In this document: one piece after another, positions 24,105-36,665 of the stretch
How the letters are laid out: each line of letters starts with the position of its first letter
Position numbering within the stretch: position 1 is the first letter of the stretch
DNA from: Paramecium pentaurelia
Lineage: Eukaryota; Ciliophora; Oligohymenophorea; Peniculida; Parameciidae
Assembly (NCBI GenBank): GCA_905183005.1
Contig: CAJJDO010000002.1
Span: forward strand, 123,911 to 187,910
Reading direction: 5' to 3'
DNA length: 64,000 nucleotides
Notes under the pieces: generated by a model
What the model saw: only the letters and a program-made list of their open reading frames with translations
Told to the model about the DNA's origin: nothing
Databases searched by the model: none
Made by a program: the position numbers and the translations under genes

Positions 24105-25017
24105 TTACTCTAATTATTATCTTATATTATTATTCATTTTAAATAATCAATAAATATCAACATCAAAGAAATCATTTTATTTATTATATATTTATAGATA
24201 ATCATGATTAACTATCAACATATATCCAATCAAATTAAAATATTTTTAAATCTATCTAAATTCAAATACTTATCTAATATCTTAATGCTATGATTTACTG
24301 AATTTTAACTTATCTATTTTTTGTTTCACTTATAAAATATAAATTTCAATGATCCATTCTCAATTTAATTAATATTTTGTTGAATACAATTTTTATTAGA
24401 TCTCATTTTCAAACATTCAATTTCTAACACTTATTTATATAAATTTATCTATCAATATTCTTATCTAATTAGTTTCCCCCATTTAAAGGCTATTTATGGC
24501 TTTTGATAATTTACTAAATTTTAATAATAAAACTGATAAAATAAATAATTACTAGTAAAAATAGATTAAGTTCGGTTTTATTTGAGAATGACGTTGAGCT
24601 AATTCATTTTTTATTCTCAAATTTTAAGCTACTCTTGCTATTCTATCTTAATTTTTAATTTAATCACTAATAATTGTGTTGCTATTCAAAATATTTCATA
24701 TTATTATTATTTGTATTAAATGACTTATCTTAAAATACAGCTACTATTATAAGATAAGCATGACTTTTTAATTTCATTAAATTGCTTTAAATTATATAAT
24801 TATTAGTTTCTATAATTTTAAGCTATTAATTACAAGAATATTTAGTCAATAAATTAAATAGAAAATAGATTATTTGTCTCTCCAATCATTTTATTCTTTG
24901 TATAAGAAAAATAAATATGATTACAAACTGACTTTTATGTAGTTTGAAAATAATATGGTTTTACGATATTGATTCTATATGAAATAGGAAATATCAAATG
25001 AAGTCCTTAAACATTAG
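24105..25017. other. Gene-free stretch with two hairpins
   Basis: About 0.9 kb without a supported gene. Two perfect inverted repeats stand out: 24580-24589 with 24613-24622 (10 bp, 23-nt loop) and 24724-24732 with 24750-24758 (9 bp, 17-nt loop). They could belong to non-coding RNA or be chance in AT-rich DNA; no known RNA class was recognised. Confidence 0.35.
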
Positions 25018-25395
25018 TCACCAAGCAGGACTAAATGGTGATTCTTCAAGTACATAATTCCTCAAAGTTACTCCTTGTGTACCCATCATTCTAGCTATTT
25101 CCATTTCATGGTTTAGCAACATAACATCCATCGGTGCAGTTTCATATAAGGGCTTAGTTAATTGCACAAATAATGAATATTCTTATAGTTCTGGGGTATA
25201 TTAATTATTCATTTCTATTAATTCATCGTTCTACTCTAGTCTTAATTATGGCCAACCATACCAAATTTGTTCTTGCCTCTAAGTTATGTTTGAGCTTAGG
25301 TACTAAATATTGTAAGAATCAGAATCAAGATGACCAACTTCATGGTAATTTAATTAATAATTAATAATTAATTTAAATCCGTTTTTTTTATTCAT
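25018..25395 (-). CDS. Hypothetical protein, 125 residues
   Basis: Intact frame from ATG 25395 to TGA 25018-25020, isolated in gene-poor DNA. The sequence is varied and not low-complexity: YHEVGHLDSDSYNIQYL, QIWYGWPQLRLEQND, LTKPLYETAPMDVMLLNHEM, then TQGVTLRNYVLEESPFSPAW at the C-terminus. GC content is visibly higher than in the flanks. There is no membrane segment or recognised motif. Length and composition make chance unlikely but not excluded. Confidence 0.55.
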
Positions 25396-26338
25396 AATTC
25401 AATACAATCAATTTAGTCTCATTAGTACTAGCATCTATTATTGTAAGAAATTTATGGTATTAATTATTTGATATCAAATTTAAATAATTTTCTATGTTAA
25501 ATAAAAAATTATGATTAATCAAATAACTAAACTTCCATTTCTTTAAGATCTAATTAAAAAAAATATGTTTATTATTTATTGATCTTAAAAAATTACTGAA
25601 TGATTATATAGTTTATAAATTTTACTTGATTTGCATGACCCTATTTATTTTTCTTATTTATATTTTAATATGTTGATAAGATTATGGTTTACATTTTTTT
25701 TCAAATTAAAATTTATATTTTAATCTCGCTTTTCCATATATTTTTTCTTTGAATTGATATTTTATTTTAATCTATAATATTTATAGAGAATTTTAATTGA
25801 ATGAAAATTAAATAATATGGGATGAACTCTTAAATTTAATCTTCTGAATTAAAACAAAAATTGGATAAATTATAAAATTGATTATACTTTTTTTAGTGAA
25901 TCTGATATTTGGTTATGACTTAAAGACTTTTCACTTAGATCACTCTTTATTTATAAAATATGTTATATTTTACTTATGCAACCATGTGATTCTAGTATAA
26001 ATATAAATTAATATAAAAAATAGAATAAATAATATTATTAAATACAATTAGATAATAATAATAAAATTGTAAAGCGATAATAATTTTAGAATAATATGCT
26101 TTTAAGCATTAGATTATAGATTAGATCACTATTGTATAAAATTTTATTATTTATTAATGTAATTTAATTTATTTTTATTAACATTATTATAATTATAATT
26201 GAATATTCATTCTATAACAAAATATATATATACATTATATATGATATTTTATCTTATTTTATGAATAGATTTAGATATATATAAATATATTTAATCTTTT
26301 ATAAAATATCATTAAATCAATTCTAAATTCCAAGCTTT
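25396..26338. other. Gene-free AT-rich stretch
   Basis: About 0.94 kb between the 125-residue gene and the first copy of the duplicated segment. Dominated by A/T runs and TA repeats. No gene, RNA or repeat beyond the start (26215) of the assembly duplication. Confidence 0.5.
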
Positions 26339-27315
26339 TCAGTCAAAACTAAAATAAATATTATAATTACTTTTTCTTCTCAATTTAGTTGGAACTTTTC
26401 TTTCTTCTAATGTTTTTCTAAATCTTTAATCTAATTAATTTTTATCATTGCTCACATCTAAATATAGAATTAATGATTCAAATGTCTATTCATTTGATTA
26501 TTGGAAAAATATTTATTATTCTTTCAATATTTTAGATGACTCAAGATAATTAGATTTAGATTTATTTCTTAAAGGAGTCTCTATTACTATAGATTCTGCT
26601 TTTGGTGATTGACTTTAAGGTTCTTGATCAACAATTTGTTCTGCTTCTACAATCTATTTAATAGTTTTGATATCAAGTTTTCCTTTTTAAGATTTTACAT
26701 TAACTGCAACTTTATTAAATATAACACTTCCTTTAATTGAAATTCTATGTAATGCTTATAAAAATTCATCGTAATTCATTCCTGGTGGTATACCATCTAT
26801 AACTTCTTTAGATCTAGTTAAATATCTAAAAAGTTATAGAACATCATCTTTAGATACAATTTCAGGACAGAGATTAAATCTATCTGTAAACCAGGCAAAA
26901 GTCTTAAAAGTAATTTATTCTCTTGAAGATGGTTAACCAATTGGTAGAAATGTCTCTTTAATTAAGAATTAGAATAGAGAATTCAATCCAAATTAATATT
27001 TCTCTATTATTTTTTGATATGATGTAGATTTAAATTTATTCTCAATCTCTTTTTCTAAATTCTTTTATTCTTATATTCTTGATTAATTTTAAGTTAATAT
27101 TTTTGATCTTGCTTATTCTAGTAAATATTTTTATTTTTTCAATTAATCTTATTTTTCTTTTTCTGATTATTATTATTTGTTTTATCCTTATGATATTATT
27201 TCTTTTAATTTTGTTATTTATTTTTAATTGAACTCTTAAAAATTATGTTTCTTCATTTAAATTTCTTTTTCTTTTTTATCTTTTTCTTCTAATATTCTTC
27301 TCAATTATTCTTCTT
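26215..27315. repeat. First copy of a 1101-bp exact direct repeat (assembly overlap)
   Basis: Reads the same as 27317-28417 at an offset of 1102 wherever I compared them, and ends exactly at the single N (27316). Two contigs sharing this end appear to have been joined with one N instead of merged. Confidence 0.92.
26339..27315 (-). CDS. Duplicate C-terminal fragment of the 27441-32241 gene (artefact)
   Basis: This carries the same C-terminal coding sequence and stop (TGA 26339-26341) as the complete gene to its right, and is cut off at the N. It has no start codon of its own and no sequence difference was seen. It should be removed when the contig overlap is merged and not counted as a gene or pseudogene. 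Confidence 0.88.
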
Positions 27316-27316
27316 N
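27316..27316. other. Single-N contig join
   Basis: One ambiguous base separating two identical 1101-bp segments; marks a scaffold join, not a real gap of known size. Confidence 0.9.
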
Positions 27317-28417
27317 TAACAAAATATATATATACATTATATATGATATTTTATCTTATTTTATGAATAGATTTAGATATATATAAATATATTTAATCTT
27401 TTATAAAATATCATTAAATCAATTCTAAATTCCAAGCTTTTCAGTCAAAACTAAAATAAATATTATAATTACTTTTTCTTCTCAATTTAGTTGGAACTTT
27501 TCTTTCTTCTAATGTTTTTCTAAATCTTTAATCTAATTAATTTTTATCATTGCTCACATCTAAATATAGAATTAATGATTCAAATGTCTATTCATTTGAT
27601 TATTGGAAAAATATTTATTATTCTTTCAATATTTTAGATGACTCAAGATAATTAGATTTAGATTTATTTCTTAAAGGAGTCTCTATTACTATAGATTCTG
27701 CTTTTGGTGATTGACTTTAAGGTTCTTGATCAACAATTTGTTCTGCTTCTACAATCTATTTAATAGTTTTGATATCAAGTTTTCCTTTTTAAGATTTTAC
27801 ATTAACTGCAACTTTATTAAATATAACACTTCCTTTAATTGAAATTCTATGTAATGCTTATAAAAATTCATCGTAATTCATTCCTGGTGGTATACCATCT
27901 ATAACTTCTTTAGATCTAGTTAAATATCTAAAAAGTTATAGAACATCATCTTTAGATACAATTTCAGGACAGAGATTAAATCTATCTGTAAACCAGGCAA
28001 AAGTCTTAAAAGTAATTTATTCTCTTGAAGATGGTTAACCAATTGGTAGAAATGTCTCTTTAATTAAGAATTAGAATAGAGAATTCAATCCAAATTAATA
28101 TTTCTCTATTATTTTTTGATATGATGTAGATTTAAATTTATTCTCAATCTCTTTTTCTAAATTCTTTTATTCTTATATTCTTGATTAATTTTAAGTTAAT
28201 ATTTTTGATCTTGCTTATTCTAGTAAATATTTTTATTTTTTCAATTAATCTTATTTTTCTTTTTCTGATTATTATTATTTGTTTTATCCTTATGATATTA
28301 TTTCTTTTAATTTTGTTATTTATTTTTAATTGAACTCTTAAAAATTATGTTTCTTCATTTAAATTTCTTTTTCTTTTTTATCTTTTTCTTCTAATATTCT
28401 TCTCAATTATTCTTCTT
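27317..28417. repeat. Second copy of the 1101-bp exact direct repeat
   Basis: Begins directly after the N. This copy is continuous with the complete gene upstream on the minus strand, so it is the copy to keep. Confidence 0.92.
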
Positions 28418-31400
28418 TTTCTTTCTCATTTTTTTCTTTGATCTATATATATATAAAATAATATATACTTTTTATTTCTATTCAGTTAGATAATTCATAC
28501 GTTTATCTAATTATTCTTTTTTCAAATTATTTTCAGTTTTATTTTTTTCTAATCTTTCTTTTTCTAATGATTGTTATAATTATTTCTACTTTTCTCTTTC
28601 TTCTTTTAATTTATCTTTAATTTCTTTTTCTCTTTACTTTCTCAATTATTCTTTTTTCTATTCTTATAATTCCTATTCTAATTATTATTATTTTTTATCT
28701 TCTAAAACTCTATTAATAATTTAATTTTATCTTGTAGCTTATTATTTATTATGTTCTATTGCAAATATCATATCATCAAGTAGATTAGCAACATTTTCAG
28801 CAATGAATTTATCTTTAAGATTACATTTAGCAATAGCCAATTTCATATTTAATGATAATTCCCTTTTAGGTTCAATTTCAAGAACTTTTTTCTTTTATAA
28901 ACTTATATTAACTTCCTTTGTTTTTTTATGTTTAATTTTAAATTAATCATCTGTAGGTTCTTATTACAATTTAGATTAAATATATCCAAAAGCATCAGGT
29001 TTAGCCTTAAACACAATTACTTTTTTAGAAATTGGTTCAATAATATTAATTCTATTTAAATTATAATTTTATATACCCCAAAGCATCTCTTAATAAATCA
29101 TTAAGAATTTAATATGGTACATGAACATTATCATCAAGTACAGGCATTTCATATGAGAATTGAATTTCAAAAGTTGTAATCTTCTTATATCCTTATGGTA
29201 ATTCATAATTTGGATCTATTAGTAATTGTTAATTGAATTCTTTAATAATCTAAAGTTGTAATGATATATACATCATTCTCCATAAAATATTAAGATTCTG
29301 GATCATCAAATAAAGCTGTACTCTATCCTTTGGAAGCAGTCACACTTCTTAAATGATTAATAAATTTAATTAAACATTAATATGGTTGTATATCTGCTAA
29401 TTTATTCTTAGATAATACTATAGATAATTAAATCACAAATTAATTAAAACCTATTTAATCAAATTCTTTAAATTCAGTTTTATTATGTAAAATTTAAGTT
29501 CCTACTTACCTTGCTAAAGCTTATACATTTTCAATTGATATGGCAATTTCATAATCATGAATAAATTTACTTATTTCTGCAATATTTATACTTTCAGTCC
29601 TCTATTAATATTAATCAAAAGAATTAGGTTATTTCATTCCTTATAAACAAGTATTAGCATATTTTGTAAAAATATATCTAAAAACTTTAGTATATTTTCT
29701 TAGAATCTATTCTACCATTAATTTTTCTATCTCTTCCTCTAAATTCAAATCTAATAATTCAAATGTTACTAATCCATGTTTCTTTTCTTTAGCTAATTCA
29801 GTTTGTCTACTACCATCAGGAAATAATAACTTAACAGTTACATCTTTTTAATTCAAAGATGCAATTCCTTATTCAATTTATCTTTTCTCTAATTATCTTC
29901 TCAATTTTTCTTTTTTCTATTTTAATTATTCTTCTTAAGTAAACTTTGATATCTCTTTTTCTAATTGTTTCTCTTAATATTATTTTTTTATAGTAGAAAT
30001 ATCATTAATAACTTTAGGATCAGTTTCTTTTGGCATTCTTAAACTAGCCAAATGATATTGTTCTTCTTTTGTAAGTTTAATTTTGGAGAATTTCTTTAAA
30101 TTCTCTTAAACCTATTATACTTCTTTAACAGATGATTCTGAATAGATTTATTTATTAGTTTAAGCTTCTTAATATTCTAATTCAACTTATTACATAATTT
30201 CATTTATATCACCAAGTAAAGATAAAAGTATTTATAGTCCTTTATTTTATTTAGATATCATTTTGAATTATAAATTTGTATGGCCAGCCATCATTTTAAT
30301 TACTAAATTAATATTTTCATTATTAATTTATACTAAACTTTTTAAAACTTCAATTATTTAAGCTTTTCTTTATTTATCTACAATTTATTAATTTGGTTTT
30401 TTTTTATCAGATTTTTTATGTACAGAAAAATAGACAGCAAGACTTATTTTAACAAATTTTTATACAAATTCTTAAGTACTTGGTGTATTTTATGTATTTG
30501 TAACCATTTAAAGAAATATTTAAGATGCAATACGATAATGTAATGTATCATAAATAGCTATTTTAGATAATAAATCCATCAATTATATTTATGATTTAGT
30601 TGTTAAATTTGGATTATTAGCAACATTTCCAAGAAAATTAAAAACAAATAAACTAGGATATGTTTTCTCTTGTAAATTTACAATAAATGGATCAAGAACT
30701 ATAGATAAAGGAATTGTAGGCATAGTTTAAAAAACTATTAATAGATTTTACAATATAAAATGTACTAAATTTTCATTTGTTAATTCTACAAGCTAAATGG
30801 CAATTCTATATATAAATATGTTTTTACATTTTATATAAAATTGGAGCTTCTGGAATTTTATTTTTTCCAAAATACTCTAAAGCAGAAAATAAAAATTATA
30901 TTGAAAATATAGCTACACATTCTCTTGGATCTGTTGTTGCTATTTTAAAAACATTATGCACTCTTTCTTAATATTATTAATATTGATTTTTTAGCCAAAT
31001 ATTATGAATGAGTCTTAAAATACATATTTTTTCATCTGATTTTAAAGTATTTGTATTTTCAAAAATTTCTAAACCTTATTCTAACCATTGTTACATTATA
31101 CCCATAGATTAAATTTCTAAAATATAGTCAGGTGTAAGTGAATTAAATAATTTCTCAACATTTATTAACATTTCTATATTATTTGCACTATGTTATTTCA
31201 AAATTGAAGTAAAAAGATCAACTAAATGAAATTTACAAAATAATATCATTAAATCAACCAAAGAATCTACTAATTATGGATGTCTTTTTATTGATAAAAG
31301 TGTTGTTTAAAAACATGATTCAACATACCATTAATATATATCTTCTTTATATGAAATCTTATTATTATAAGCTTATATAACAAAATTTCCAAGGGTTTTT

Positions 31401-32241
31401 ATTGTTTCAATACATACTTCAGGTGATTTAGAAATCAATCCTGGTTTTAAGAGATTTAATGAAAAAGCTAATGCTTTATCTTTTTCCATAGAAATCAGAT
31501 TTTATAGATGTTCAACAGATAAAAAGATATCTTTATAAATTGAGATTATTGGTTCATAAACTCTTTGAACTCCTTTTGTAACAATTTATGCCCAAAATTT
31601 AAAGTTTTCTGCATATAATGATATTACCTATTTGTATTACAAATTTAACCATTTTGACAATAATTATGTAAAGTATTCTAATGTATTTGAATCAGATATT
31701 TAAATTTACTCTTATGATTAACTAAGGTTTAAATGGTTATAACCTTAACCTTATGGTTATTATTCAGATAAAATTCTATTTCTATGAATTGGGGATGTTT
31801 TTGATTTACTTAATCTGACTTATTGCATTTTTAGATAGAAATCAAATAATTAATTTAAAGTATCTTCAATTACTTAAACATCTCCCATCAATATCAATTT
31901 TTTAATATCATTATTTATGTCATTAGGTATTTACAATTAATTTATTGCATTTATGATTATGTTCCAATTATATAACTTTGTTGATGCTGTAGTTATTTGT
32001 TTTAGCTAATCTAATTGAACTATTGGAGTCAGAGTTCTCATAATATGGATGTTTAATACCTTTATGAAATCTCTTATTTTAAATTATGTATAGATTTAAC
32101 TAACTTGCCTACTGCAATTCCATTTTCAATTAAGTTTTATTATGATTCTGTTAAAATTATAGGATTTTTATTGGCTTGCTTAATTGTTTCAAACACTTTT
32201 AAAGATGACAAGTGATTATAAAGTGCATATGATAATTTCAT
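27441..32241 (-). CDS. Very large helical-repeat and coiled-coil protein
   Basis: Minus-strand gene of about 1550 residues with several short introns, one of which (26 nt) lies near 28450. The N-terminal ~700 residues are alpha-helical with armadillo/HEAT-like pairs (SLNLLKPGLISKSPEVCIET, TLGNFVIQAYNNK, SIQFLFSALEYFGKN). The middle holds long Glu/Lys/Gln coiled coils (EQELQEQKKEQLRKQREKE and similar). The C-terminal part has a compact domain, TFAWFTDRFNLCPEIVSKDD followed by NYDEFLQALHRISIKG, with an EF-hand-like helix pair. This layout is common among ciliate axonemal or basal-body proteins, but no named family was recognised. Stop TGA 27441-27443, start ATG 32241. Internal exon borders were not all resolved. 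Confidence 0.72.
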
Positions 32242-32451
32242 AGTTATTAATAATTTATATATATATATATGAATATTAATTATTAGACTTTTATGAATAA
32301 TATATATTTTAAGAGTCATGAAATAAGATATGAATTGTTAGATAGAATTAATAATATTAGATTTGTAAATTTGAAATATGAAAATAGGAATAATAATAAT
32401 TACTATTAAATGGATTAATATTATATCATATTAGTAATAAATAAAAAAAAT

Positions 32452-33507
32452 TCAACATGTAATTTTTCGAGGTTATTTGTGATCATCATCATATTATTCA
32501 ATTGTAGTTTGGCTTTTCGATTTTATACTAGAGTTCTTTACATATTTAATTATAATTACTTCTAAAGTGGTTTAAGAAGTTCCTTTAGATCGACAGCCTA
32601 TTTCATTACCATCTAGTTAACTTTTTGCAATGAAAAATACCATAATATCACTTTCGACTATTGTTTAATAGCTATTATATGATTGATTTAATACCCAAAA
32701 ATTCGATTTAAATAGTCTTGTAACTAAGATTTTCTCTCACGTAAATCAGTAGCATCTGAGATATTTACTAATTTTTTCTCAGGAAAATTAGGCAAAGGAA
32801 TATCAAGATGAATACTTTTTAATTGCCTATGATAATCTCTTAAGTCTTAAAAGCGCTAAGTAAATTTCCAACTTTTGTTTGTAATAGTATCTGTTACTTA
32901 GATTGTATATAATGCAGAATCATCAAATATTATATGATCTTCAAATTTAAATATATATTACTATCTAGAAATATTAGAAGTTAATACTTGTTTTGTAACT
33001 CAATTTTTTTTTGAGGCAATGAAAATATTGAATCTCCATGTTTTGCTAAATAGGATTCTTTGAGTTATTGTATTTCTTGCCATCTTCTATCAACAGGTTA
33101 ATCATTTTATTTCTATGTACCTATTTTAGGATCTTTAGGAAGCATCTCTTCAATTACTCCTAAACAATGTAATTCTGGACAGGCAAGAATTTCATTCAGA
33201 TATTATTATAATTCTCCTCTCTTTAAATACAATCAAAGTTTACTCGTTTAATAATGCTTTCTTCACTCTAATTTGTATGAAACAAAAACTTCTTTTTAGG
33301 AAAATTTATCATTGGAATCTTTATTTTGAATATATGAATCCATTCTAATATTTTTTAATGCATGGACTCTAATTCAGAATATCTTTTTTTTATCTCTTTA
33401 GGTTAACCTCCTTCCAAGTTATATACACTTATTGTATAGTATACTTTCTTATCAATAACATCATGTTTAGGTATTTTCACAGAATATCTTTGAACTGATT
33501 GTTTCAT
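32452..33507 (-). CDS. Tandem PX-domain protein
   Basis: Three 23-nt introns leave 328 residues containing two phox-homology domains. PX1: QRYSVKIPKHDVIDKKVYYT, KEIKKRYSELESMHQKIL, then IPMINFPKKKFLF and GELQQYLNEILACPEL. PX2: FDDSALYTIQVTDTITNK, QRFQDLRDYHRQLK, IPLPNFPEKKLVN and LQDYLNRIFGYQTIVESDIM. Both keep the RYSE/RFQD and P-x-x-P/FP..K elements of phosphoinositide-binding PX domains, so the protein probably binds PI3P or related lipids on endosomal membranes. A Ser/Lys-rich C-terminus ends KQPRKITC. Two PX domains in one short protein without a BAR domain is uncommon. Confidence 0.85.
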
Positions 33508-34072
33508 TTAATTAATTATAAATTCAATTTTAAATAAATTTAGAACAATTGCATCAGCGTAATCTATTCTGCAAACCTTTCATTTTCTAAAATTACCTTA
33601 ATTAAATATTCCCTATCATTAATCAACATACTAAACTTATAAAATTAACACATAAAATTTCTAGAATTTATAAAAAAGTACAAATTTGTTTTCAATTGTT
33701 TACACATCTATATTAATTTAATTAAATAAATATATATAAAGAATACAAAGGATTCTTATAAATAATATTATTTTCTTATTTAATTCATACTCATTAATTA
33801 AATGATTCTATAAAAATTGTTAAAAATCTATAATATAAATTGTAATTCTAGAATTTATAGAAATTTTAATTAGAATTTGAATTAAAGTTAAAATAATATA
33901 CATATAATTAATACTATCATACAAATTTTGAATTCTTTAAGTTTTTTTAATTGATTAGCTATATTGTAACTATTATTGAAATCAAATATTTATATGTATA
34001 TATTAGATCTAAATAGAATTCAAGAAAAATTTAGTTATTAATACAATAAAATTTATAACAAATCATTAAATA
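33508..34072. other. Divergent intergenic stretch
   Basis: About 0.56 kb between the divergently transcribed PX and MORN genes. AT-rich with no internal gene; presumed to hold both promoters. Confidence 0.5.
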
Positions 34073-35070
34073 ATGGGGAATGCTTGTAGATGTCATTAAC
34101 ATTAAGATATAATTAATGAAGAACAAGAATCGAATAATCCAGAGGTATATCAACCAAATACTGATAAACCAGAGGATGATAAATGTGAATAATAATAATC
34201 ATTTCCAAAATGGAGAAATATTTAAGAAGGTTTAATTTAAAATCTAATTGAGATGATAACCTACCACTCCCAGAGTTTAGGGAAGAAATAGCAAAATCTA
34301 ATAATGGAAGCCGAATTCATTTAACTCCTGTAACAATGAAATCAGGGAATATGTAGAGTTTATGAACTAGCTTAGTTATGAGGGAGAATGGTTAAATTAG
34401 TAAAAAGATGGTAAAGGAAAATTCATTTGGAAAGATGGCAGTTACTTTGAAGGAGATTTTGTTTAAGACAAAGCATAAGGAATAGGAAAATTAGTGCATG
34501 TTAATGGTGATTCATATGAAGGAGAATGGAAGAATGATATGGCTCATGGTCATGGAGTTTTCATTCATTTTAGAGGAGTAAAGTATGTAGGATAATGGAA
34601 ATACGATCTTTAGGATGGAGAAGGATAAGAAACATGGCCTGATGGTACTGAATATAAAGGAACTTACAAAGAGGGAAAAAGACATGGACAAGGATATATG
34701 TAATTTTAAGATGGTTCTAAATATGAAGGGAACTTTGAGAATAATGAAATTTGTGGATATGGTTGTTATACATGGAAAGATGGTAAATAATATAAGGGAT
34801 AATGGTTAAATAATAAAATGCATGGTATTTAGAATTATAGAAATTATTAAAGGTCAAGGAGAATGTATTTGGAAGGATGGTAAAAGTTATAAAGGAGAAT
34901 ATGCAGATGATAAAAAGAATGGTTATGGAGTATTCACTTGGGCAAGTGGGAAAAGATATGAAGGATATTGGTAGGATGGCAAATAGCATGGAGATGGAAT
35001 TATAATTAATGCTGAGGGAGTTAGAAGAGAAGGATTATGGGAATATGGTAAACCAAAGAATTTAGATTGA
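34073..35070 (+). CDS. MORN-repeat protein with possible acylated N-terminus
   Basis: At least eight MORN repeats run through the C-terminal two thirds, for example YEGEWLNQQKDGKGKFIWKD, YEGEWKNDMAHGHGVFIHF, YKGTYKEGKRHGQGYMQFQD, YEGNFENNEICGYGCYTWKD and YEGYWQDGKQHGDGIIINAE. MORN repeats bind phospholipids and organise membrane-cytoskeleton contacts; ciliates have many. The N-terminus MGNACRCH has Gly2 and Cys5/Cys7, compatible with myristoylation plus palmitoylation. An intron at 34825-34852 (28 nt, ending AAG) is certain because the repeat reads through it. The exon structure between about 34230 and 34390 is not settled: frames shift there, and at least one more intron is needed. Confidence 0.87.
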
Positions 35071-35148
35071 TTTTATTTGTATCTATGACACTGTTAAAAT
35101 TGAGAGATTGATTATATATAATTATCTTTATATAAATAAAAATTCAAA

Positions 35149-36541
35149 ATGGATGATGTTGATGGAAATTATATTGAATGTTTAAGCTAAGGAGGTTCAT
35201 CTCCTTATAAACCTATGGATAACTTATTTTAAATCTATTCAGATAAAGTTGGGAATAAAACTGAATAATAACGAAAATTCTTTAGTGGATAAAAACAGAT
35301 TACCGAACCTATTGAATAATTTAATAATAATTTCATTTCAAATTCTGACAGCAAAGCAAAAGTATACAACAAGGAAGCTGTTTAAATTTAACTAATTTCA
35401 TTTTATGAATAAAACCTCCAAAACTTAAAGTAGATGGTTATAGATAAAGATGAAGATATGAAAATAAGAGATGAAAAGATTCTTGAACAATCAATTCTTA
35501 TCAATCTAATAATAACTTAGTATAACAAGATTGTCAATTTATTATAATAGGAAAGAGATGAAATATTTGAAAAATATATGTAAGCAATGGATGAAATACA
35601 AAATCAAAGTCAAAAATATTAACAATAATAAAATTAATAACAATAGTAACTTCAATCTATGTAATAAAAAATCTAATAATAATTGCAATAATAATTTACA
35701 CAACATCTACAAAATTTTTAAGTTCCTATAGATTATGACTCAAAATTAATAGAATTACACGAAGCTAAATAATAGGTCAATCATTATAAAAACTAGTGTT
35801 TTAATCTAGAAGTTAAAGTAAAAGAAACAGAAGTGAAATTAGAGGATTCAAATTTAAGATTGAATGAAGCATATATTAGAATTGATCTACTTGAAAAAGA
35901 AACTAGAAATGTTTAATAATAAAATGTATATTTATTTATATAACTTATAGGTTATGTTAGATAAATAATTTAAATCATTATTATAACAATTTGAATAGTA
36001 TTAATAAATTTAGAAAAAACAAAGTTAATAATTTTAATTTCGAGAAGCCACAAATATGATGAATAGTGTATATAGTAATTAATCAAATAGTAGTGAATAA
36101 TAAATTCTTCAGAATGTAAATTAGAATGCTTCTAAACATGAAGGATTGCAAGAAAATGATAATTTAATAAATGCTTACACTTAATTTAAAAAATAGAACA
36201 GTCTTAAATAATTCAATTAGATGTTAGTTTAATCTTAAATCAAATAATAAAATGGTAAATAAGATCCATAATAAATAACTTATAATTAAGGAGGAATTTT
36301 AAATTTTCCATCTGATTTTCGTACTTAATAATAAAAGGATTTAGAATTGCAATTAACAAATTAATTAAATGAATTAACAATAAAGAAATAAACTTTAGAA
36401 AGTGAATTAAATAAAAAGATTAATATATCAAAAAGTGCTTTGGAAAGAAGAAAAAGGGAATAACTTGAACAAGAATTGGATTAAATTTAAGATTAAATCA
36501 ATAAAGTTAGATTAAAATTAAGAGAAAATAAATTTATTTGA
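35149..36541 (+). CDS. Gln-rich coiled-coil protein, 455 residues
   Basis: One 25-nt intron near 35930-35955 leaves 455 residues. The N-terminal ~90 residues are polar. Then follow heptad-type helices (KILEQSILINLIITQYNKIV, LLQQERDEIFEKYMQAMDEI), a long Gln-only stretch, further coiled coil (EVKVKETEVKLEDSNLRLNE), and a final charged helix (LNKKINISKSALERRKREQL). It lacks catalytic motifs and membrane segments, and is most likely a structural cytoskeletal or ciliary protein; family not recognised. It starts 78 bp after the MORN gene stops. Confidence 0.72.
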
Positions 36542-36665
36542 TATTTATACTTGTTTAACATTTATAATTTAATGAATACATAGATAAATTATTCAAAAAA
36601 TATATAAGCAAAATTAATTAAATTTTTTCAAAATATATTATGCTCATATAATAAAAATTTAAATA

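Noticed and set aside
26215..28417. Real tandem gene duplication
   Set aside because: No mismatch was seen between the copies and both end exactly at a lone N, which fits an unmerged contig overlap and not biology.
34717..34989. 90-residue minus-strand open frame
   Set aside because: Antisense shadow of the MORN repeats.
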